Shown piece by piece: positions 1 to 9,233 of a stretch of DNA of 64,000 bases. Source of the stretch: Thecamonas trahens ATCC 50062 (lineage: Eukaryota > Apusozoa > Apusomonadida > Apusomonadidae); assembly GCF_000142905.1 (NCBI RefSeq), contig NW_013657661.1, positions 175,684 through 239,683 of the forward strand. Reading direction: 5' to 3'. Numbering within the stretch: position 1 is the stretch's first letter; each line of letters opens with the position of its first letter. A program made the position numbers and the translations under genes. A model generated the notes under the pieces. The model searched no databases and had not been told where the DNA came from. It saw only the letters and a list, made by a program, of their open reading frames with translations.

Positions 1-94
1 CAAGAGACTCAAGCGCAAGCTGGAGCCCAGAAGGGACAAGAATCGTGCGGCAGAGCCTTCGCTTGCCCTCCAGCCGTCAACGGCGCCGCTGCCT

Positions 95-3000
95 ATGAAT
101 GGCTCGCCGAGAAAGTCGGTGCTGGCTGCACATTCGGCAAGGGTGGAGGACAAGTCAAGGGGGACTAGCCATGCCATGGAGGATCGTCAGGCTTCAATGG
201 GTATGGGTTTGGTCGAGTTCATGCCATCCATGCCCATGCCCAAGAGACTCGGTCGCACCCTCTCGTCCTCCAATCTCGCCGCTTCGCGGGCTGCTCATCT
301 GCCGCAGCCACAGGCCCTCGCTCCGCTGGCTGCATCGCTGGCTGCGTCGCGGGCAAGGACCCTGGCTCCGCAGCCAGAGATTCCCCAGCCGCATCGGGTC
401 CGAGCCGCCATCGAGTCCGAGGCTGGGCCTGAGCCAGGGCCTGAGCCACTGCCTGAGCTCGAACTCGCTGGTCCTGCTCATCCGCCGCTCGCCTCACCTG
501 TTCCGCGCCCAGCCTCGTGTCTCGCGGCGCCCGAGCCCAACAGCGTCCAGTTGCCGCCGCCATCGGTCATGGTCCCGCGGCCAGAGTCTGCTCCATTCAC
601 CATCATCCGGACCACGCGCTCGTTGTCGGCGTCGTCGTGGGACTCGGGCTCGCTGTTGGCACGCTCGCGATCACGCGATTCACTCTCGGCCTTTGCCGTC
701 GGCCTCGGCGACTCGAAGACTGAAAGGAGTACAGCGGCGACAGCTCCCGGAGCTGCGCTCTCGCGGCCGCCGTCGACGGTACCGCTCAAGTCGCTTGCAG
801 AGTCGCTCCGCGATGTCACCGAGCGGCGCAACAATCCCGAGGCAGCGTCGCCGGGCATGGACTCGGCGCTCTTTGAGTACGACTCGATCCAGCTCATGTA
901 TGCAGCTGGTGGTGCGCATGTAAGCGCTGGCTCTGCTCCCAGCAGCCGCCACTATGGCCGCGAGGGTCGCAAGCGCAATGCCAGGTCGCGCGGCCTGCGT
1001 CGCGCTCGCGAGCTGCGCGGTGCCAAAGCTAAGGCTCCGGCCAAGAAGGCCAAAGCTTCGGGCAAGTCCAAGGCCCAGCCAACTCCTGCGGTGGCCAGCC
1101 GACAGGCTTCCGACTCTGAATCGGCATCGACGGCCTCTGTTGGCGTCGCCGACATGGAGTGCTCAGCGTCCTCGGACGCAGTGCCAGGTCTGCCGGTCGC
1201 TGAGGCTGCGCCAGTGGCGGGTGTCCCCGTCCGACGCCCGATTGTGCCGCGTCCGTCGTCACGGGTTGGCCGCATGCGCAATAAGATGGGCCAGGACGTC
1301 GGAGAGGCCGCTGAGGCCGCCGGCGTCGCCAAGACCGCTGCATCTCCCCCGGCCAAAGCGACCAAGTCCAAGTCCAAGCCCAAGCTCAAGCCCAAGCCCA
1401 AATCGGTGGCTGCTTCGTCGTCGGCGAACCAGCGCAAACGCAAGCGGTCTGCAGCACGCCGCGCCAATGGCGATGACGACGACGACGTGTATGCGCCGCA
1501 AGCCAAGCGCAAGTCAGGCTTTGCCAAGGTCCGCAAGGACATCTCCAAGCCGACCGGGCCCAAATCGGTTTCCAGCAACTTTGTGGCGATGAAGCTGAAC
1601 AAGCCCGGCGAGCGGCGCGGCGTGCGCAAGGCGCGCGGCCGTGGCGTGAGCAAGGCGCGGACGGCACAGGCTGTGGCCGAAGCCGCCTCGGCGGCACTCG
1701 GCGGCGACGACGCCATGCAGGCATTCGACTCGGCCGTCGCCGATGCGATCGGCAACCTCGACTCGGTGGTGGACGAAGACGCTGACGCCGAGACCAGCAC
1801 TGATGCCAGCACCAGGGGAGCACCGTCTACGTCTACGGCCGCGACCCAAGTTGTGCGCGGGCCGGCGGCGTTCCACGACGACGACAGCCATCCGTATGCG
1901 GGTGGCATGACGGCGCGCGCACGCGGCGTAGTCGCTGGTTTCCGTGCCGGGCAGCTGAGCCTGGAAGACGTGGCGACGAGCCTGTTTGGCTTTGAGGGTT
2001 TCCGGCCGGGCCAGCGCGAAGCGGTCGAACGGGTTCTTGGCGGAAAGTCGACGCTTGTTGTCCTGCCGACGGGCTCGGGCAAGTCTAGCATCTACCAGCT
2101 GCCGGCGTTCCTAGTGGACGGCGTGGTGCTTGTGGTCACGCCGCTGGTGTCGCTCATGGCGGACCAGCTGAGCAACTTGCCGCCGGACCTCATTGGGGCG
2201 ACCATCAACTCGACGCAGTCGTATGAGATGCGCAAGACGATCGAGGCCGAGCTGAAGGCCGGGCGGATCTCGATCCTCTTTGTCTCGCCGGAGCTGCTGG
2301 AGACCAAGCGGTTCCGCAAAGTTCTCGCCGAGATATCTGTGGCGTTTGTGGCCATCGACGAGGCGCACTGCGTCTCCGAGTGGTCACACAACTTCCGCCC
2401 AGCGTACCTGCGTCTGCATCAGACGCTCGCCAGTGAGTTTGGAGTGACAACGTTCCTCGGCCTGACCGCAACGGCGACGGCGGCAACGGTCGACGCCATT
2501 GTTGACTCGCTCAGCCTGGATCGCAACGGCGACCCCGGGTGCGTGATCTCGAGCGGGCGGGTGCCTTCCAATCTCCAGCTCTCGGCGTCGGTCTCGGTCA
2601 TGCAGGACCTGTCGCGCGTCGACGAGCTCGCGGCGCTGCTCAAGACCGAGCCGTTTGCGGGCCTCGACTCGATCATTGTGTACTGTGGGAAGCGGCGGAC
2701 GACTGAAGAGGTTGCGGCGCGGCTCAACTCGGACTCGATCTCTGCCGAATGCTACCATGCCGGCATGGAGGCCAAGGCGCGAGCGCGTGTCCAGCGCGCA
2801 TTCATGCTCGGGCGGGTGCGGATTATGGTGGCCACGGTGGCCTTTGGCATGGGCGTCAACAAGGCCGACGTCCGCGCCATCATCCACTACAACATGCCGC
2901 GGTCGATCGAGAACTACGTGCAGGAGATTGGACGCGGCGGGCGCGATGGCAAGCCGTGCTACTGCCACGTCTTTCTCCACGACTCGGACTACATCATGTC

Positions 3001-4105
3001 GCGCTCGTTTGCTTATGCCGACTCGGTCGATCCATACTCGCTGCGCGCGCTGCTGCGCCACTTGTTTGGCCTCACGCGCTCGGGCAAGCCGACAGCTGGC
3101 GCAGGACGGGGCCCTGCCACCAAGCTGGTCTCCCTCAAGGATCTGCCGCGCGAGATGGACGTCAAGTCGGGTGTCATTGCCACTGTCCTGGCGTACCTCT
3201 CGCTGCCTGCGCCGTGCGGAGTGGCGCCGCGCCCGCTCATCGCCCTCGAGCCTGGCTGCCACAAGTCGGCCAAGGTGTGGATCAAGGGCAACGTGAAGCG
3301 GTCGAGCCTGGCCGCAGCGTCGACGCGGCAAGCAGTGCGCAAGGCCCACGCCCCTGGTGCGATGACCAACGCCTTTCTCGACGAGCTCAATGGCGAGGTA
3401 GATGCGGTGACGGCGGCGTCTCTGGTCGACGCGAGCTCCGGTGAGTCGAAACACGCCCCGCTCATCCGGGCCATTCTCGGACGCGACACGGCTGACAGCT
3501 CCAAGTGGGTGTACAACGTTGACCTGGAGCAGATCGCAAGCTCGCTCGGGCGCGAGCCGACTGAGGTCTCGGGCATGCTTTTTGCGGCGTCGATGTCGCG
3601 GCAGCTCAAGTATGAGCTGAGCGACTGGTGCTCAGCGTACCGAGTGCTGGAAACGCCAACAGACGTGGCGGCACTGGCGGGCGACCTGGCAGCGATGTTG
3701 GCGCGGCTGGAGGCGGCGCAGCTGAACCAACTCAACGCCATCCGACGCGCGCTGGAGACGTTTGTGGCCGACTCGGACGAGGCGGCGCTGCGGACGACCA
3801 TGACGCAGTACTTTGCCTCGCGGCAGAAGCCTTCGACGAACGCAGGTGTGCTCCTCCCGCGGCTGCAACTCGAGCAGCGGAAGGATTCTGCACACGTCCG
3901 CGCCGACATCAAGGTCTTTCTCCGCACGCTGGATGGGCCGATCTCAGCCCGGGCCGTGGCGCGCATCCTGCACGGCATTCCGTCGCCGGCGTATCCGGTC
4001 TACGAGTGGTCGAACAACCACTTTTGGGGCCGGCACATTAACGTCGAGTTCAGCGAGCTGATGAAGGCCGCACGGGCGGTGATCCGCGACATGCTGGCCG
4101 ACTAG
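95..4105 (+). CDS. RECQL4: RecQ4-type ATP-dependent DNA helicase (5' end probably outside window)
   Basis: SF2 3'-5' DNA helicase of the RecQ family, expected in the nucleus at replication origins and repair sites. The first ~560 residues are Ala/Ser/Lys-rich and low complexity. The core follows: GFRPGQREAVERV (motif 0), Walker A TGSGKS near residue 660, DEAH at 754-757, then WSHNFRPAYLRL, whose SHNFRP form is typical of RECQL4 rather than BLM/WRN. LTATATAAT (motif III) and QEIGRGGRDG (motif VI, near 942) complete it. No HRDC domain is visible. The frame is open from base 2 to the first ATG (reading KRLKRKLEPRRDKN), so the true start and any Sld2-like N-terminus may lie upstream. The C-terminal 350 residues are predicted helical and match no domain I can name. 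Family assignment is secure; the RecQ4 subfamily call rests on the SHNFRP segment. Confidence 0.88.
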   Translation: MNGSPRKSVLAAHSARVEDKSRGTSHAMEDRQASMGMGLVEFMPSMPMPKRLGRTLSSSNLAASRAAHLPQPQALAPLAASLAASRARTLAPQPEIPQPHRVRAAIESEAGPEPGPEPLPELELAGPAHPPLASPVPRPASCLAAPEPNSVQLPPPSVMVPRPESAPFTIIRTTRSLSASSWDSGSLLARSRSRDSLSAFAVGLGDSKTERSTAATAPGAALSRPPSTVPLKSLAESLRDVTERRNNPEAASPGMDSALFEYDSIQLMYAAGGAHVSAGSAPSSRHYGREGRKRNARSRGLRRARELRGAKAKAPAKKAKASGKSKAQPTPAVASRQASDSESASTASVGVADMECSASSDAVPGLPVAEAAPVAGVPVRRPIVPRPSSRVGRMRNKMGQDVGEAAEAAGVAKTAASPPAKATKSKSKPKLKPKPKSVAASSSANQRKRKRSAARRANGDDDDDVYAPQAKRKSGFAKVRKDISKPTGPKSVSSNFVAMKLNKPGERRGVRKARGRGVSKARTAQAVAEAASAALGGDDAMQAFDSAVADAIGNLDSVVDEDADAETSTDASTRGAPSTSTAATQVVRGPAAFHDDDSHPYAGGMTARARGVVAGFRAGQLSLEDVATSLFGFEGFRPGQREAVERVLGGKSTLVVLPTGSGKSSIYQLPAFLVDGVVLVVTPLVSLMADQLSNLPPDLIGATINSTQSYEMRKTIEAELKAGRISILFVSPELLETKRFRKVLAEISVAFVAIDEAHCVSEWSHNFRPAYLRLHQTLASEFGVTTFLGLTATATAATVDAIVDSLSLDRNGDPGCVISSGRVPSNLQLSASVSVMQDLSRVDELAALLKTEPFAGLDSIIVYCGKRRTTEEVAARLNSDSISAECYHAGMEAKARARVQRAFMLGRVRIMVATVAFGMGVNKADVRAIIHYNMPRSIENYVQEIGRGGRDGKPCYCHVFLHDSDYIMSRSFAYADSVDPYSLRALLRHLFGLTRSGKPTAGAGRGPATKLVSLKDLPREMDVKSGVIATVLAYLSLPAPCGVAPRPLIALEPGCHKSAKVWIKGNVKRSSLAAASTRQAVRKAHAPGAMTNAFLDELNGEVDAVTAASLVDASSGESKHAPLIRAILGRDTADSSKWVYNVDLEQIASSLGREPTEVSGMLFAASMSRQLKYELSDWCSAYRVLETPTDVAALAGDLAAMLARLEAAQLNQLNAIRRALETFVADSDEAALRTTMTQYFASRQKPSTNAGVLLPRLQLEQRKDSAHVRADIKVFLRTLDGPISARAVARILHGIPSPAYPVYEWSNNHFWGRHINVEFSELMKAARAVIRDMLAD

Positions 4106-4167
4106 GCTGAGGGAGTTAAAGAGCAGATATGTCCATTCATTCCAGCAGATACAATGTTCATGGCTAG

Positions 4168-5658
4168 CTAGTTGGCGGCCGCACCCACCACGGCTACCGG
4201 CGCACGGTCGTGAGGGTAGTCGCCGAGCGAGCGTGCACGCGGGCGAAAGTGCGGCGTCTGCTGGCGGTGGCGGTCGAGCTTGGAGGCAACGATGCGGGCG
4301 ACGTTAAGCTTGCGATTGCGACGACGAGTCCACTCGGCGCGAGTCCGTGGCTTGGCCTGCGGGGCGGTTGGCACCATGAGATGAGGCGGCGGCCCGCCGC
4401 CGGCGAGCAGCAGGGCCCGGGCGCGAGCCGCGGGCGATCCCGCCGCCGGGTCCACTCCAGCCCTTGCTGGGCGGCTCCGGGAAGCTTTGGGCGTACGCGA
4501 GAGACCCTTGGCCTTGGACTTGGTGGCCTTGGCCTTGGCTTTGGAAGCCTTGGCTTTGGCGGCCTTGGCATTGGCCTTAGCCTTGGGGCGCGCGCTCCGA
4601 CCGCCAGCTTTGCGCTTGGTCTTGCGGCGGGAGCGCGAGCCCTTGGCCGGCGACGCCGGACACGTTGTCGAGGCCTGTGAAGCTGCGACGCCAGCCGCAG
4701 CCATCGACGCTGACGCCATCGAGGCGTAGACCATGAGCGGGTGCATGGCGGCGAGCGGGACCGCCGGCGAACGGAGGAACGGTGAGTTTGCGGCCACAGG
4801 GTTGCATGTCCGCACCGGCGGAGTGTGGACGGCATGGAACGGCTCGGCCTCGAGGGTGCGTGCAAACTGGGCAGCCGGCGCGACAGACGGCGAGGGCGCC
4901 GTGGCAGGCACCGCCGGTGGTAGCGGGAGGTGCGGCGACGACGGGCGCTCGACGAGCGAGGCATGCGGCGGAGGCTGACGCTGCGGCAGGGCATACGTCA
5001 GATCCGGCGCGCCAGGCTCGCGCGAGAGGGCCAGAATGTCCTCAACCGAAGCCGTGCGCGAAGCGCGAGTCGGCCGGAGAATACGGGCCAGCTCGGACGA
5101 CGGCCCGGTGTCACCGTCCATGACCTGATCCAGGTCAGGAGGTGGCGAAGCGGTGGCAAGCCCCATCTGGTGGTGTCCCTGGGCCGAGGCGAGACCGACA
5201 TGTCCCGGGACCATGGGGTACATCGGTGCCGGAAGTATGGGAGCAGAGTGTAGCGGGTTCGGAGGCGATGCCGACGAAGTCGAGGTTGAGGAAGACGACG
5301 ACGACGAGTGAGCGGCACCGTTCCGAACGGTGGCAGGGACAAGAGCCATTGGCATGCGCGAGGCCGGTGAGATCATGTGTGGAGGCGGACGTGCGTGGGC
5401 GGCAGTGGGCGGAGCCGGATGTGGGAGGCGAACGTGTTGGTTGGTGGAAGACGACCTCGGACGAGGTGGTGTTCCTGAGGTGGCGGTGGCGGTGGTGGTG
5501 GTGGTGGCGGCGGCGGTGGTGTTGGTAGTGTGCGGGTGAGAGCCAGGAACATGACGGAAGGCCGGGAAGACAACAGAGGGAGGCTCCGGAGCAAAGAGCG
5601 AGGGTGAGGGCTTGATGGCTTTGACAGGTCTTGGTGCTACCACCTGTGGCGTCTCCAT
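4168..5658 (-). CDS. Basic, Pro/Ser/Ala-rich low-complexity protein
   Basis: Unrecognised protein of about 496 residues. I start it at the internal ATG at 5658 (METPQVV) because the 32 codons upstream are a poly-proline and simple-repeat extension. The N-terminal two thirds are Pro/Ser/His/Thr-rich with poly-Thr/Ala and poly-Ser runs. Residues ~370-410 are a Lys/Ala repeat (KAKAKATKSKAKG) resembling the linker-histone-like tail in the N-terminus of the neighbouring RecQ gene. A short, less repetitive C-terminal segment (TRAEWTRRRNRKLNVARIV) is rich in Arg/Lys. A nuclear, nucleic-acid-binding role is only a guess from composition. It converges with the RecQ gene, with 62 bases between stop codons. 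Overlapping opposite-strand frames exist, so coding status rests on length and G/C-ending codons. Confidence 0.5.
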   Translation of the reverse strand: METPQVVAPRPVKAIKPSPSLFAPEPPSVVFPAFRHVPGSHPHTTNTTAAATTTTTATATSGTPPRPRSSSTNQHVRLPHPAPPTAAHARPPPHMISPASRMPMALVPATVRNGAAHSSSSSSSTSTSSASPPNPLHSAPILPAPMYPMVPGHVGLASAQGHHQMGLATASPPPDLDQVMDGDTGPSSELARILRPTRASRTASVEDILALSREPGAPDLTYALPQRQPPPHASLVERPSSPHLPLPPAVPATAPSPSVAPAAQFARTLEAEPFHAVHTPPVRTCNPVAANSPFLRSPAVPLAAMHPLMVYASMASASMAAAGVAASQASTTCPASPAKGSRSRRKTKRKAGGRSARPKAKANAKAAKAKASKAKAKATKSKAKGLSRTPKASRSRPARAGVDPAAGSPAARARALLLAGGGPPPHLMVPTAPQAKPRTRAEWTRRRNRKLNVARIVASKLDRHRQQTPHFRPRARSLGDYPHDRAPVAVVGAAAN

Positions 5659-5703
5659 TCCCAACCGGTAGGTGCAATGGCCCGGTGGTGCCCTATGGAA
5701 GGA

Positions 5704-5735
5704 GGGGGTGAGGGGAGGGGGGGGGGGGGGGTGAG
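5704..5735. repeat. Poly-G / G-rich tract
   Basis: A G-rich run interrupted by single T/A bases lies just upstream of the chosen start of the basic protein. It is a low-complexity tract and a likely place for sequencing error. It also creates an artificial N-terminal poly-proline extension if the longer frame is used. Confidence 0.8.
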
Positions 5736-5754
5736 AGTGAGGTGCCAATGTCAA

Positions 5755-6117
5755 TTCTTCAAATGGCTCAGTGTGCTACCGGTCACATGCCAGCGCACCA
5801 GTCAGCGTGGGTCGCATGCTACTGAGTTGCGGAACAGCAGCAGCCTGACACGTGGGCTCGGTCACATCGCCAGAGGGGCGGGCCTCCAGCACAATCAAAT
5901 CAAATTCAACACGATGCTGTGTGAGAAGAGGGGAAGAAGGGGGGGAGAGGGGAAGGGAAGGGAAGGGGAGTGGAGGAGATGGGGTTTAAAACGTCGGCAA
6001 GTGCGGCGATGCAGAGCGCGATACATGACGGTTGACGCGCGGGGGATTGCGGCAGATCATGAGATGCGGGATGTTGTCGCTACAGGTGCGCACGTGGGTG
6101 GGTGTGGAAGTGCTGTT
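5755..6117. other. Intergenic region with purine-rich stretch
   Basis: Gene-free spacer between the 5' end of the basic protein and the 3' end of the UBC6-like E2. Bases ~5926-5985 form a GGGGA/GGGAAG purine tract. I see no RNA gene or convincing open frame here. Confidence 0.6.
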
Positions 6118-7152
6118 CTACGGGCGTGGGTTGCCGGGTGGGTTCGAGCTGCGGTAGGGGCGGACAAAGTCGGCAAGATCGGCCCGGAAGACGACGGCAG
6201 CGGTGAGAAGGAAGAGAAAGAGGAGGACAGCAATCCACTGGTTAAGGCCGCGGGCGGTCGACTGCATGGCCTTGATCTGGCGGCGGACATCACGTTCGCG
6301 CTCCTTGCGTGCGACCCGCTCCCAAGGCTGCTCCCAAGAGCCGTCAGACTTGCGCCGGGCGCGGCGTGACGGGCGGCCGGCGGCATCAGCGCCGAGAGCA
6401 GCAAGAGGGGGAGGTGGCGGCTGTGCGGCCGAGGCAGCGGCGGCGGTAGGGGGGGGTGTCGGCGGCAGGATTGGTGCAGGGGCCTGAGCGGGGGTGGCGG
6501 ACGACGGTGGCGGAGGTGGAGAAGTCGGACCATCGGCGGGGGCAGGTGCTGGGGCCGGTGCGGGTGCTGGGGCCGGTGCGGAAGAAGGCTCAACAGGACC
6601 ATCGGTGGACGAAGCAGCGGCCTCGACGGCCTCCATCTCTTCTAGAAGATCTGCGTTTGCACGGCCACAGTCCTTGCAGACGTAGGCGAGCGAGGCGGCC
6701 GCCATGTCGCGGCGACGATCGTCGGGATACTCGAGAGCACCGACGGCGCCCTCTGCCTTTGTGGGCATAAAGGCGATGAGAGCCATTAGCATGGTCTCGA
6801 CGCTCCATGATGGTTGCCACGACTCTGGATGGTAACCCGAGTTTGAGAGGCAGATCTTGACGTTTGTGGCAAAGCGGCCCGAGGGGGTGAGGAAGACAAA
6901 GTCGGGCGGCTTCATGGGAAACTGCGGCGGAAAGTAGATGCGGCCGTGGTAGACGCCGCCGTCAAAGGCGGTGCCCTCGGGCCCACGGATGGAAAAGTGC
7001 CACTCGAAGAGCGAATCGCCCAGTGGATAGGCCACCAGCCGGGGATTGGGTCGCGTCTGGAGGCCACGCAGCTCTGCCAGCAGCCGCCGAATGGCCGGGT
7101 TCTTCATGTTCATGTCTGTCTCGGCCCGCCCGCTGCCTGTCGCCTCGGCCAT
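6118..7152 (-). CDS. UBE2J: UBC6/UBE2J-type tail-anchored ubiquitin-conjugating enzyme E2
   Basis: E2 ubiquitin-conjugating enzyme of the ER membrane, acting in ER-associated degradation. The UBC fold spans residues ~15-170. NVKICLSNSGYHPESWQPSW carries the catalytic Cys at about residue 101 in the UBE2J-specific context, which replaces the canonical HPN motif. A Pro/Ala-rich spacer of ~110 residues follows, with poly-Pro and PAPAPA repeats. Residues ~306-325 (WIAVLLFLFLLTAAVVF) form a single C-terminal membrane segment, giving the tail-anchored topology of the family. Length (344) and order match UBE2J1/UBC6. The ATG at 7152 gives MAEATGSGRAE directly before the UBC fold. Upstream lies a G-rich repeat and then the assembly gap, so its promoter is not readable. 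Confidence 0.92.
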   Translation of the reverse strand: MAEATGSGRAETDMNMKNPAIRRLLAELRGLQTRPNPRLVAYPLGDSLFEWHFSIRGPEGTAFDGGVYHGRIYFPPQFPMKPPDFVFLTPSGRFATNVKICLSNSGYHPESWQPSWSVETMLMALIAFMPTKAEGAVGALEYPDDRRRDMAAASLAYVCKDCGRANADLLEEMEAVEAAASSTDGPVEPSSAPAPAPAPAPAPAPADGPTSPPPPPSSATPAQAPAPILPPTPPPTAAAASAAQPPPPPLAALGADAAGRPSRRARRKSDGSWEQPWERVARKERERDVRRQIKAMQSTARGLNQWIAVLLFLFLLTAAVVFRADLADFVRPYRSSNPPGNPRP

Positions 7153-7182
7153 GGTGGAGTTTGACCGGTGTGGAGGTTATGC

Positions 7183-7228
7183 GGGGGCGGGGGGGGGGGG
7201 GGGTGGGGGTGGGTGTGGTGGTGGTGGT
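7183..7228. repeat. G-rich microsatellite at left edge of assembly gap
   Basis: A poly-G run followed by GGTGGTGGT units, ending where the Ns begin. The gap probably exists because this simple sequence could not be read through. Confidence 0.85.
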
Positions 7229-7867
7229 NNNNNNNNNNNNNNNNNNNNNNNNNNNNNNNNNNNNNNNNNNNNNNNNNNNNNNNNNNNNNNNNNNNNNNNN
7301 NNNNNNNNNNNNNNNNNNNNNNNNNNNNNNNNNNNNNNNNNNNNNNNNNNNNNNNNNNNNNNNNNNNNNNNNNNNNNNNNNNNNNNNNNNNNNNNNNNNN
7401 NNNNNNNNNNNNNNNNNNNNNNNNNNNNNNNNNNNNNNNNNNNNNNNNNNNNNNNNNNNNNNNNNNNNNNNNNNNNNNNNNNNNNNNNNNNNNNNNNNNN
7501 NNNNNNNNNNNNNNNNNNNNNNNNNNNNNNNNNNNNNNNNNNNNNNNNNNNNNNNNNNNNNNNNNNNNNNNNNNNNNNNNNNNNNNNNNNNNNNNNNNNN
7601 NNNNNNNNNNNNNNNNNNNNNNNNNNNNNNNNNNNNNNNNNNNNNNNNNNNNNNNNNNNNNNNNNNNNNNNNNNNNNNNNNNNNNNNNNNNNNNNNNNNN
7701 NNNNNNNNNNNNNNNNNNNNNNNNNNNNNNNNNNNNNNNNNNNNNNNNNNNNNNNNNNNNNNNNNNNNNNNNNNNNNNNNNNNNNNNNNNNNNNNNNNNN
7801 NNNNNNNNNNNNNNNNNNNNNNNNNNNNNNNNNNNNNNNNNNNNNNNNNNNNNNNNNNNNNNNNNNN
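7229..7867. other. Assembly gap (639 Ns)
   Basis: A run of undetermined bases. Open frames that appear to cross it are artefacts. Whether a gene lies inside cannot be decided. Confidence 0.99.
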
Positions 7868-7918
7868 GAGGGAGGGAGGGAGTGATGATGGTGGTGATGA
7901 TGATGGTGGTGATGGGTG
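7868..7918. repeat. GGGA/GGT microsatellite at right edge of gap
   Basis: GAGGGAGGGAGGGAG followed by GATGGTGGTGAT units directly abuts the Ns. Together with the left flank it suggests the gap is a long simple-repeat tract. Confidence 0.85.
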
Positions 7919-8044
7919 GGGTAGGTCTGGGTCTATCGCGGCAACTTGGGCCAGATGACCACAATGCGAGCAAGGGGTAGAGGGATAGGGCAGAGGCACT
8001 TGTCGACAGCCGGCGTAGAGAGAGGGCCTACAAGGGCTGATACC

Positions 8045-8521
8045 ATGGGCCGCAAGAGCAAGAAGAAAGTCTACGCCGTGGCCAAGGGCTGGAAGGTCGG
8101 CGTCTTTGCCCAGCCGTGGTCCGAGGTCGAGCCGCTGGTCAAGGGCTTCCCGGGCGCACGCTTCAAGGGCTTCTCATCACACGCCGAGGCAAAGGCCTTT
8201 GTCGCTGCACATGCAAAAAGTAGTCGCGGGAGCAGCGGCGAGAGGCCTACAAGTCATGCTGCTCCTGCCAAGAAGCGGCCATCGACCCGCCCTCCGCCGA
8301 CATCGGCCGCATCGGCTGCGCCGACAACGCGGAGCCAGCGCGGGCGGCAGGGCGATAGTCAGGCCAGCTCGCGCGCACGGTCACGGGAGCGCGAACAATG
8401 GCAACCTCCACCGCAGAAGCAGCAGGCGTCTGCTGCCCCCGAGCCGCCGTTCTCCGGCGTCGTGAGTGGCTCGATCGCAGACTTGCTGCTACAGGTCGGG
8501 TACAGGCCGGGGCCAAGTTGA
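8045..8521 (+). CDS. Stand-alone RNase H1-type hybrid-binding (viroplasmin-like) domain protein
   Basis: A 158-residue protein. Residues ~8-57 (KVYAVAKGWKVGVF ... GFPGARFKGFSSHAEAKAFV) match the hybrid-binding domain found at the N-terminus of eukaryotic RNase H1, which binds RNA/DNA hybrids and dsRNA. The diagnostic YAVxxGxxxGVF and GFPGARFKGF elements are both present. The rest is Ser/Arg/Pro-rich and disordered, and there is no RNase H catalytic fold or DEDD residues. The ATG at 8045 is chosen because the domain starts seven residues later; the frame upstream reads into non-conserved sequence beside the gap. AATAAA at 8540-8545, 19 bases after the stop, is a possible polyadenylation signal. 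It is therefore a candidate non-catalytic hybrid-binding protein, unless a catalytic exon lies elsewhere. Confidence 0.7.
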   Translation: MGRKSKKKVYAVAKGWKVGVFAQPWSEVEPLVKGFPGARFKGFSSHAEAKAFVAAHAKSSRGSSGERPTSHAAPAKKRPSTRPPPTSAASAAPTTRSQRGRQGDSQASSRARSREREQWQPPPQKQQASAAPEPPFSGVVSGSIADLLLQVGYRPGPS

Positions 8522-8593
8522 CCTGGTGTGATACGTTCACAATAAAGGGTTGGCCCTTGACGGTGCGGTCGTTCGGACGCGTTGTCGCGCGTC

Positions 8594-8978
8594 TCAAAGT
8601 GACACAGCGCCGACGTCTGCGCTCGCCCTTTTCACGCTCGTGGCCAGCCCGCGCGTCGTCGCCGTCGTCTTCTTTCGCGCGGAGTGGCCCTCGGCCTGCG
8701 CCACCTTGTTGACGTTCTCAGCAGCCATGAGCGCGGCGCGCGCCGCCTCAGCCTCGGCCTTGGCGTCAGCAAGCTCCTCTCGCGCCCTCTTTTCGGCGGT
8801 CGCGGCCGCCTTCTTCCGCAAGCGCCTCGCTCGTCTTGCGCGCCGCGTCGAACGTCTCATGGAACGAGCACGCGTCGGCGCCGACGACGGCCTTCCACTC
8901 GCCCACAGTAAGCACGACGTGCGACGACGCAACGCCGTCTACAACCTCCGATGCACGTAGGTACACAGAGACGTTGCC
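8594..8978 (-). CDS. Partial coiled-coil gene with a frame break; 5' exon not found
   Basis: Two overlapping minus frames form one plausible protein segment. The 5' part (from an AG acceptor-like site, cgcag, at ~8979-8983) reads GNVSVYLRASEVVDGV ... FHETFDAARKTSEAL. The 3' part reads an Ala/Glu/Lys coiled coil (EKRAREELADAKAEAEAARAAL) to a stop at 8594. They are offset by one base at 8816-8825 (minus gcgcttgcgg). Removing one T there joins the two smoothly into one helix. No ATG in a well-coding context is visible upstream, so a first exon in ~8984-9233 is missing or unrecognised. Function unknown. The coiled coil resembles in composition the stathmin-like gene just upstream on the same strand. 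Confidence 0.4.
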
Positions 8979-9017
8979 CTGCGGTATGTCTGAGTGTATG
9001 TTTGTGTGTGTATGTGG

Positions 9018-9033
9018 CGGGGGGGGGGGGGGG
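9018..9033. repeat. Poly-G run
   Basis: Uninterrupted run of G on the plus strand, i.e. poly-C on the minus strand. It could serve as the pyrimidine tract of an intron ending near 8979 in the partial coiled-coil gene. Confidence 0.7.
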
Positions 9034-9233
9034 TGGCGCGAGTGCGCGAGTCGGAGACCAGCTCATATCAACTTTGACCTCGCACTTCTGGAGCTCCAGG
9101 TTCCAGGTTCTCCTTCTTGATCTCCAACCGGCGTGTACCACTACATCTACATAAAGTTGAGGACAAACTACTTGATATACGCGCAAACGCTCTCTCATAC
9201 CGCCACCACCCGGGGGGAGAACAGGGTGGCCGG

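Noticed and set aside
952-2091. Long minus-strand frame opposite the RecQ N-terminus
   Set aside because: It is the shadow of Ala/Ser/Lys codons on the plus strand and shows no domain.
6962-7999. Long open frames crossing the Ns
   Set aside because: They exist only because undetermined codons are not counted as stops.
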